A DNA stretch of 64,000 nucleotides from Dryobates pubescens. Its lineage: Eukaryota > Chordata > Aves > Piciformes > Picidae. The translations under genes were made by a program, and so were the position numbers. The notes below the pieces were generated by a model. The model did no database searches and had not been told where the DNA came from. It saw only the letters and a list, made by a program, of their open reading frames with translations. Location: positions 124,001 to 188,000 of the forward strand of contig NC_071646.1 of the NCBI RefSeq assembly GCF_014839835.1. The letters run 5' to 3'. This document shows positions 58,671-64,000 of the stretch, in pieces; within the stretch, counting starts at the first letter, position 1; each line of letters starts with the position of its first letter.

Positions 58671-61190
58671 ACAGAGCGTGGAGGACAATGCAGGGCTCAC
58701 AGGGAGGGATTTGGAAGCCTCTCATTCAGCTCAGAAATCAAAAGCTGTCTTCTGCAGAGAAAAGTCCCCTCCCTGCCTCAAGCTGCAGCTTCCTCGTCTG
58801 AGATTTTAATGATGTGAACTCGAGTTATGCCTTTTGGGAAGGCTCCAGCCCTGCTGGGTTTGGGATCGGTTGCACCAAGGCAGGTGAGCAGACATCTAGC
58901 CCCCTGCAGCTCCCCTGGGTTCTGCCTGTCCACACCTCCCTGTGCAGCATGGGGCAGGTCAGCAACCCGAGCAGGAAGGCATTCACATCAGCAGTGCCAC
59001 CCTGCCCTTCTCCACGGGGCTAAGACTGCTCCCACCACTGGCAAACCTTAGTGCTGAACAGAGCAGAAAAGGGAGATGGCATACAAGGTGCTTTGCAGGG
59101 TGAAGGAAGCACTGCCCAAAGGGAAGGAGCAATTGCCACCTGCCCTTTTAACTCTGTGCTCAGGGAGGACTCTTCTGTGCCACTCTCACGCCTGCCACAG
59201 GAAATGAGTTCCCATCACCTCTCAGTTTAATGTCACCTCATTTTGGAGGTGGCTGCTGGGTCATGGTGGCATTGCTCTCAACAATCCCCACCCTCCTCTG
59301 CCAAACACCTCCAGAAGCACTGTCTCATAGCTCAAAGGAAAATCCTGTCCAACTGCTCCCACAGGAAACAGGCTCTGCTTGGGCTCCACGGTTGGCACAA
59401 ACACAGCAGGCAGCTTACTGGCCTTGTCTGCAGGCTTCTGATCTCTCAGACAACTGTGAGAGAGCCCACGGGTAAGACAACACTTCCAGCATCTGCCTAC
59501 ACCACCAGATTTGCCTTCTTGTCAGATTGCTAAAATCTTCTCACGAAATCACATGCTCTGTGTCCTTGCCCACTCGGCCTCAAAACCACAGGCAAGGAAT
59601 TAAAACTACCTGCACCTAGTGGACTTGTTAAGGCTGACAGAGGAGCCTGACAGGTGGAACACAGACAGTTGTAGCCACATCTAAAAGCAAAGAGGTCCTC
59701 ACCTTTCTGAACTCAATGACTTGCCCTTCAATCAGCTTTTCACCTGAAAGGGTTAATAAAAAGCTGTGAACACTGCCTGCAGAGGCCAGCTGTGCTGCTC
59801 CCAGGAGCTGTCCCCTTTGCTGCATCTTCTCGAGGAAACCATTCCCACAGAAGACAGCAAAAGTGTTGCATAGGAGCTGTTATTTGTCAAGCTTTCCTCT
59901 GAAGAGCCATGGAGGCACTTCCCAGAAATGCTGGAGCCTCCTCTTCCCAGACAGGATTCAGGACAAAGAACCCCAGTCAGGGTTTGTTTAGCAGCTGCCC
60001 TGCACAGCCCTGTAAGCCAAGAAGCAGAAAGGATGATGAGTGCTAAGTGGTTTGGATCTAATGTAGAAAGCAACGAGACAAACTCAGCTGGGAGCTTTTC
60101 ATGGTGTCAGCAAGGCCCTGGATTTATTTTCCTCTACTCTGTTGGAGTATCAGCACTTGGGAGAAAATACAAGACCTAAAGTGTTGCTGCTGCCTTTGAT
60201 AGGCTGTGAAGACGCTTCACACAGCTCTGGGTAGCCTTGTGATACTGTTTCAGTGACCCAATTATTTGATGCAAAGAGGACATTACTCTATCTCCCCTGA
60301 AGGTGAGGATTCCAAGGTGCATGTCTGGAGGGTCACAGAATGCAGTGGGTTTCAACAGTCCCATTCCACACATGAAAAACTTGTAATCGCTGAATCATGA
60401 GAGTGGGAAAAGATCTCCAAGATCATGCAGTCCAACCCTTAACCCAGCACTGCCAGGTCACCACCAAACCATGTCCCTCAGCACCACATCTCCAGTGCTT
60501 TGAAAACCTTCCAGGGATGGAGACTCCACCACTGCCCTGGGCAGCCTGGGCCAGGCTAAACCACTCTTTGTGTGTACCATTCCCACACCTAGGGCTGACA
60601 GAGCTAGCAATCTGTTCCACAGCCACAGAGGAGGTAAAAGCTTCTCAGGCCTCCTGACAGCCTGCTTTTAGAGGTAGTGCAAATGACACCATCAAGCCCT
60701 TCCCATCCTCTACATGACCTGCAGGAAAAGTTTGACTACTTCAAAGTCTGAAGCTACAGGCAGGTGTCCTGTGCTGGAAGTCAGGGGCTGGATGATAAGC
60801 TGTATCCCTGGAAGCATCCTCATTCTCTCCTCCCTTTCCTAATTCCCAGGCTTCTGAGGAACAGAATTACAGATTACCAGACCCTCATGAAAATATTTCA
60901 CCAGAGGCACACTGCCAATAGATTATCCTTGAAAACAGCCACAGTGGATTCTTTATGAGTCATCTCTGAGATAGCCTAATATTTTATCATTTTAATTTCC
61001 AGGAATAAATCTGACCACTGCCCATCCCTGCAGCGCCCAGGGGTGCAGCCATACTCTGTGTGATGCTTAGTGCCCTCTAACCTAAATGCTTCTGACACCG
61101 GAGAGGCAGCTGCTGCAGACTGGCTGCTTTTAGGGCTGACACCTCCTGGGAAGCACGGCAGCTCACCTCCCAGCAAAGGCTCCATCCCAG
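58671..61190. other. DEF6-RPL10A intergenic region
   Basis: I recognise no gene here. One CR1 fragment lies at 60385-60575. The open frames are short and lack any family signal. Confidence 0.5.
60385..60575 (-). mobile_element. CR1 LINE 3' fragment
   Basis: GGGAAAAGATCTCCAAGATC, then GCAGTCCAACCCTTAACCCA and CCCTGGGCAGCCTGGGCCAG are antisense CR1. Confidence 0.85.
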
Positions 61191-61780
61191 CATGGTCCCT
61201 TTGAGCTGCGACGGCTGCCGTGCAAACCGCTACCAGCGCTGCTGGCGGAGCCGCGCCCCTGCAAGGGATGGGGCAGGCGGTGCCCCAGGAAGGGCAGATG
61301 GAGGCGCGATGCGAAGCCGCTCAAGAGATGGCAGGGCAAGGCATGGCCTGGCACCATAGCAAGCCCAGATACCCTGGGGATGGCCGGGAGACATGGCGGC
61401 TGCTGGCTACAGGGGTGACGGCAGCAACTCGCTGAGCCTCGGCTGCCCCTCGGCCGCCATCTCCGCCGCCTCGCAGGCCTCCTCCCGCACCCACTTTAGG
61501 CAACCCGAAGGGGCTGAGCGCGCCGCATGAGCGCCATGCCCCGGGACCCGACCCCTGCCCTCTCCGCCCCGCAACCCGCATAACACCGAAGCTCACCGCC
61601 GCGCCTCAGCCGCACGCATGCCACCATCCAGGTTCCGGGGCTCGGCGCACCGCCCCTCGGAACTGCGCTGTCAGAGCCGACATCGGGCACGCGAGCCACG
61701 AGGCGGCCAACGCGCGCGCGCACCGCAGACAGCGAGGCCGGAGGCACGGCTTGCGCCTAGCGGCCTGGCGCTGTAAGCCC
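61190..61780. promoter_or_regulatory. CpG island with facing ATGGCGGC motifs
   Basis: A CpG island about 0.6 kb upstream of the RPL10A promoter. ATGGCGGC occurs at 61393 on plus and, facing it, at 61460 on minus, 68 bases apart end to end. A 45-codon open frame starts at the plus ATG (61393-61530) and a 17-codon one at the minus ATG (61460-61407). Both may be only YY1-type promoter motifs rather than coding starts. A short (CG)n run lies near 61711-61722. No gene was assigned. Confidence 0.4.
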
Positions 61781-62125
61781 TTCCGCAGCCGCAGGAAGCT
61801 TAACAAGGATAGCTGATAGCACCGAAACCCAAGAGCAGGAACCTGCTCCAGCAGCACAGCGTTGTGCTCTGGCAGCCTTTCACGCAGGGGCTGCTGGGGA
61901 TCGGGGTTCCTGGGGTGTGTACCTACATCACTGCGCTGCGAAGCTATGGAGGGGCTCCTGGTTTGGTAGACTGAGACAGCAGGCAAAGAGACCAGAGCTG
62001 GTCGTTTACCAGCAAAGGAGATGCAGACGTGAGGGGAGCCGAGAGGCGGGGAAGCCGGTGGGACCCTCCACAGCACGATCCGCCACGCCCAATACGGTGC
62101 TCACCGTGCCACAGTCCGTCACTCC

Positions 62126-62290
62126 CAACATGGCAGCTACAGAGTGCCGCGCCGCGCCGCGCCACTCTCAACATGGCGGCCAGACAGTGTCATACACTGC
62201 CGCTTTCAACATGGCACGATCACCAAGTCTCGCGAGATTTCGCCTCTATTTATAATGCATGGGAAAACCACTCCCCCCCTTTCTGTCACG
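62126..62290 (+). promoter_or_regulatory. RPL10A core promoter
   Basis: Three CAACATGGC words (62126-62134, 62169-62177, 62207-62215) resemble YY1 sites, a usual feature of ribosomal-protein promoters. TCTCGCGAGA, a palindromic housekeeping-promoter motif, is at 62228-62237. An AT-rich TATA-like patch TATTTATAATG follows at about 62247. The pyrimidine run CTCCCCCCCTTTCTGTC at about 62271 fits a 5' TOP start, 30 or so bases before the ATG at 62304. Confidence 0.65.
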
Positions 62291-62303
62291 GCAAGCCGGC
62301 GCC

Positions 62304-64000
<1,697 letters not shown>

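Noticed and set aside
61606-62076. 156-codon open frame on minus
   Set aside because: CpG-island DNA upstream of RPL10A; no family resemblance.

Overview
The window looks like avian nuclear DNA: GC-rich, with short introns, many truncated CR1 LINE copies (about 19 seen), two LTRs of one family, and vertebrate genes readable exon by exon. The gene set (DEF6, PPARD, FANCE, RPL10A) is the bird counterpart of human 6p21.31. I cannot name the species. All exon models below were built by eye from open frames, GT/GC-AG splice sites and phase agreement; none is supported by transcripts here.

Layout, left to right. (1) 137-6048, minus: a small gene of the IRAG/LRMP (Jaw1) family, whose 5' start and 3' end are not settled. 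(2) 6049-13734: mostly without recognisable genes, except a decayed piece of the RPL10A 3' coding end on the minus strand at about 11085-11242. (3) 13735-17041, minus: complete FANCE (10 coding exons, 528 codons), with a CpG-island promoter at 17.85-18.1 kb. (4) 18659-21263, minus: a divergent makorin-like RING ubiquitin ligase (8 exons, 397 codons) with a TATA-like promoter. (5) 23864-28157, minus: complete PPARD coding region (6 coding exons, 440 codons), with candidate non-coding first exons far upstream near 38.6 and 42.7 kb. (6) 28.2-45.3 kb: the PPARD upstream region, with CR1 pieces, one LTR, a large CpG island and two strong CTCF-like sites. (7) 45864-58475, minus: complete DEF6 (11 exons, 623 codons) with a 1.5-kb minisatellite in intron 2 and one GC-AG intron. 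(8) 58.5-62.3 kb: intergenic, ending in a two-part CpG-rich promoter region. (9) 62304-64000, plus: the first five coding exons of RPL10A, cut by the window end.

Relative to the human order DEF6-PPARD-FANCE-RPL10A (all one strand), the block DEF6-PPARD-FANCE is inverted here and RPL10A sits head-to-head with DEF6. The RPL10A fragment lies just downstream of FANCE on the FANCE strand, which is where human RPL10A lies. The two observations together suggest an inversion breakpoint with a duplicated or left-behind RPL10A copy; this is the most interesting point of the window. The makorin-like and IRAG-like genes are not, to my knowledge, part of the human block. The genes are functionally unrelated (nuclear receptor, DNA repair, Rho-family GEF/adaptor, ribosome, ubiquitin ligase, ER/IP3-receptor-associated coiled coil), so I see no shared pathway or operon-like logic.
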